Assembly: GCA_023394965.1 (NCBI GenBank)
Contig: JAEWZX010000007.1
Span: forward strand, 62,001-126,000
Length of the DNA: 64,000 nucleotides
Source: Pseudomonadota bacterium
Lineage (GTDB): Bacteria > Pseudomonadota > Alphaproteobacteria > Sphingomonadales > Sphingomonadaceae
Direction of reading: 5' to 3'
Shown one piece after another: positions 61,922 to 64,000 of the stretch (positions are counted from its first letter, which is position 1; each line of letters opens with the position of its first letter). The notes below the pieces were generated by a model. It worked only from the letters and a program-made list of their open reading frames with translations. It was not told the origin of the DNA and did not search any database. The translations under genes were made by a program, and so were the position numbers.

Positions 61922-62320
61922 TCAGCGGGGCCGGTGCTGCGTGCCTTCGCCCGCGGTGATGAAAATGGCCACCGCTTCGCCCGCAACATCGGCGGTGTGC
62001 CACACGCCCGCCGGGTTGATGGCATAATCGCCCGCCCGCAGCGTGATGCTTTCCCGCCTGCCGTCGGGGAATTCCTGCGTCAGCGCCATTTCCCCGGCGG
62101 TGCAGATCACCACTTCTTCGCCGATCGGGTGCATTTCCCAGCTCGACCAGCTTTCGGTAAAACTGTGCTGGCTGACCAGCCTGCCGTCGCGCCCGTCCGC
62201 GCCGTGCCGCCGGCCATAGGCTTCGTACCATTCCAGCCCGTCGAAAGGGGGCTGGGGCACGGCCGTCCCGCCGAGGCCCAGATGGACGAAACGGTCGGCA
62301 AGACGGCGCGGCCCGGTCAT
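61922..62320 (-). CDS. Cupin-domain protein
   Basis: A 132-residue single-domain cupin. Motif 1 is around WEMHPIGEEVVICTAGEMALTQE and motif 2 around GDYAINPAGVWHTAD, giving a partial metal-binding set. No substrate can be assigned. It starts 1 bp after the VOC gene stop, so the two form an operon, perhaps in detoxification of a small carbonyl or aromatic compound (inference). Confidence 0.8.
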   Translation of the reverse strand: MTGPRRLADRFVHLGLGGTAVPQPPFDGLEWYEAYGRRHGADGRDGRLVSQHSFTESWSSWEMHPIGEEVVICTAGEMALTQEFPDGRRESITLRAGDYAINPAGVWHTADVAGEAVAIFITAGEGTQHRPR

Positions 62321-62321
62321 G

Positions 62322-62717
62322 TCAGCCCACCTTGTCCATCAGGAAGGCGTTCAGCTTGTTCCCATCCGGATCGCGGAAATAGGCGGCATAGAACACCATG
62401 CCGTTTTCGTCCGCTTCGCCGCGGGGGCCGGGTTCGCCTTCGCAGGTTCCGCCATGGGCCAGCGCGATGTCATACAGGCGTTTCACCTGGTCGCGGTCCT
62501 TCGCTTCGAAGGCGACCATCGTGCCGTTGCCCACCGTCGCTTCCTTGCCGTCGAACGGCTTGGTCGCAGCGATACCGGCGCCGCCGCCGGGTTCGCCCCA
62601 GGCGATGTAGCTTTCGAAATCCATCATCCTCCCGACGCCCATTTCCGCGGCGAGAGGATCATAGAAACTGGCTGCGCGCGCCAGATCGTTGGTCCCGACA
62701 GTAACGTATCCGATCAT
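62322..62717 (-). CDS. VOC-family (glyoxalase-like) protein
   Basis: A 131-residue protein of the vicinal-oxygen-chelate fold: IGYVTVGTNDLARAASFYDPL at the N-terminus and VFYAAYFRDPDGNKLNAFL at the C-terminus, typical of glyoxalase/bleomycin-resistance-like proteins. The first metal His is replaced (TVGTNDL lacks xHxxxxV), so metal binding and catalysis are uncertain. It is co-transcribed with the cupin gene downstream. Confidence 0.85.
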   Translation of the reverse strand: MIGYVTVGTNDLARAASFYDPLAAEMGVGRMMDFESYIAWGEPGGGAGIAATKPFDGKEATVGNGTMVAFEAKDRDQVKRLYDIALAHGGTCEGEPGPRGEADENGMVFYAAYFRDPDGNKLNAFLMDKVG

Positions 62718-62776
62718 TACACCATTCCTTGAAAGCGATTCGCGACCAAGAGAACATTACGGGAACATTTCCAACT

Positions 62777-64000
62777 CTACAAGGGCGCGCATTCCGCCTT
62801 GAGCCAGGCGAGATCATCGCCGTCCAGCTGCGGTGCCAATATCTCCAGCACCCTGGCGTGGTAATCGTCCCACCAGCCGATTTCGGCAGGGGTCAGCAGG
62901 CTCCTGTCGACCAGCCTGCGGTCGAGCGGCACGAAGGTCAGCGTTTCGAAACCGAGATAATCGCCTTCGCTTTCGATTCCCGCAGGCACGACCAGCACCA
63001 GATTTTCGATCCGGATGCCATAGGCACCGGCTTTGTAGTAACCCGGCTCGTTCGACAGGATCATCCCTTCGCGCAATTCCGTTTCGGTCCCCGGGAAAGC
63101 GCCGCCCGGCTTCGATATGCGCTGCGGCCCTTCGTGGACCGACAGATAGCTGCCGACCCCGTGGCCGGTGCCGTGGCCGTAATCGACCCCGCCGTTCCAC
63201 AGATGCATCCGGGCCAGCACGTCCAGCGCGCCGCCGCTGGTGCGATCGGGGAATTTCTGCATGTCGAGCTGGATGTGGCCCTTCAGCACGCGGGTATTGC
63301 GTTCCACCATTTCCGCGCTCGGTTCGCCGGGGCCGACCCAGACGGTGCGGGTGATGTCGGTAGTGCCGTCGAGATACTGGCCGCCCGAATCGACCAGATA
63401 GATCGACGATGGCGGGATCGGGATATTGCTGTCTTCATCCACCTTGTAATGCGGCAGGGCGGCATGCGGGCCGGCCGCGCTGATCGTGTCGAAGCTGGCA
63501 TCTTTCAACAACCCGCCCGCTTCGCGGAATTCGCGCAGTTTCGCCGCAGCGGCAAGTTCGTCCACCCCGCCCTTGGGCGCTTCGACCGAAATCCACCGCA
63601 GGAAGCGGGAAACGGCCGCGCCGTCGCGCGCCTGGGCATCGCGATGGCCCTGCTGTTCGGCGGGGTTCTTGATCGCCTTGGGCAGCACGGTGGGATCGGC
63701 ATCGCGGACCACCTTGGCCCCGCCTGCCTCCAGCGCGTGGAAAATTCCGGCCACCGCATGATTGGGATCGACGGCAACGGTCTTGCCCTTCAGCCCTTCA
63801 AGCGCGGGCTGGAATTCATCGCGATTGCGCACCGTAACCGCATTGCCCAGATGCTGCGTCAGTTCGGGCGTCACCTTGTCGGGGGCGATGAACAGTTCCG
63901 CCGTGCCATCGGCCCGCGCCAGCACGTAAGACAGGGCAACCGGCGTGTTGTCGACATCGGTGCCGCGCATGTTGAGCAGCCAGGCTACCGAATCGAGCGC
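62777..64000 (-). CDS. pepP: M24-family aminopeptidase P, N-terminus beyond window
   Basis: The frame is open to the window edge, giving 407 visible residues of an expected ~600. Visible regions are the end of the second creatinase-like domain (SVAWLLNMRGTDVDNTPVALSYV) and the M24 catalytic domain with metal ligands in YLVDSGGQYLDGTTDITRTV, GHGTGHGVGSYLSVHEGP, GMILSNEPGYYKAG and the final GFETLTFVPLD. It removes N-terminal residues preceding proline. The long form with three domains is usual in sphingomonads. Confidence 0.9.
   Translation of the reverse strand, partial: ALDSVAWLLNMRGTDVDNTPVALSYVLARADGTAELFIAPDKVTPELTQHLGNAVTVRNRDEFQPALEGLKGKTVAVDPNHAVAGIFHALEAGGAKVVRDADPTVLPKAIKNPAEQQGHRDAQARDGAAVSRFLRWISVEAPKGGVDELAAAAKLREFREAGGLLKDASFDTISAAGPHAALPHYKVDEDSNIPIPPSSIYLVDSGGQYLDGTTDITRTVWVGPGEPSAEMVERNTRVLKGHIQLDMQKFPDRTSGGALDVLARMHLWNGGVDYGHGTGHGVGSYLSVHEGPQRISKPGGAFPGTETELREGMILSNEPGYYKAGAYGIRIENLVLVVPAGIESEGDYLGFETLTFVPLDRRLVDRSLLTPAEIGWWDDYHARVLEILAPQLDGDDLAWLKAECAPL

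Overview
The window is 64 kb of GC-rich chromosome from an alphaproteobacterium, most likely order Sphingomonadales and probably family Erythrobacteraceae. That placement is an inference from gene content: leuS-lptE-holA next to rnd-lptC-lptA, exosortase-A-associated glycan genes, fused pabBC, several small sphingomonad-type lipoproteins, PHB genes and EcfG-like promoters. I see no rRNA operon, intact tRNA, CRISPR array, insertion sequence or prophage. It reads as core chromosome densely packed with short operons.

Layout. 0.3-2.7 kb: a YqiJ-like membrane protein and a flotillin (YqiK). 2.8-5.1 kb: galU and murA, divergent, for envelope precursors. 5.1-10.7 kb: small stress-type and regulatory genes, phaB, a DUF3576 lipoprotein, a saccharopine-dehydrogenase-like enzyme behind an internally deleted methyltransferase, and an HxlR regulator. 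10.8-16.7 kb: leuS-lptE-holA meets rnd-lptC-lptA tail to tail, so three Lpt proteins of LPS export lie together. 16.8-24.4 kb: ung, then gltB-gltD-SDR for ammonium assimilation. 24.6-28.5 kb: a two-TM protein and the exosortase-A-associated glycosyltransferase and O-ligase. 28.6-32.2 kb: MaoC hydratase, thiolase, DUF4126 and phaZ. 32.4-38.2 kb: ABC exporter, M13 peptidase, uppP, a YeaQ-type protein and an acidic lipoprotein behind an EcfG-type promoter. 38.3-40.0 kb: phhA and ppk2. 40.0-45.2 kb: a compact acyl-CoA operon (two lipoproteins, acyl-CoA dehydrogenase, CaiB-type transferase, thiolase, hydratase). 45.3-49.6 kb: recQ, then an SPFH / ribbon-helix-helix / membrane-protein operon behind a 32-bp near-perfect AT-rich palindrome, then a beta-helix protein. 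49.6-57.2 kb: ribA (apparently a CTG start), xthA, an alkaline phosphatase, a possible sRNA, lolA, rpmG, arfB, an RluA-type synthase and pabBC. 57.3-64 kb: a HerA-like ATPase, a two-component system, a five-EF-hand protein, cupin and VOC proteins, and a truncated M24 aminopeptidase.

Functional themes are envelope building (galU, murA, uppP, lpt genes, lolA, exosortase-linked glycan), carbon storage and acyl-CoA metabolism (phaB, phaZ, thiolases, acyl-CoA operon), nitrogen assimilation (gltBD) and genome maintenance (ung, xthA, recQ, holA). The best candidate for an undescribed system is the SPFH/RHH/TM operon at 47.1-48.5 kb. Its RHH protein ends in an AT-hook-like tail, and its promoter is an AT-rich palindrome abutting the Shine-Dalgarno, which suggests a self-regulated membrane-microdomain module.
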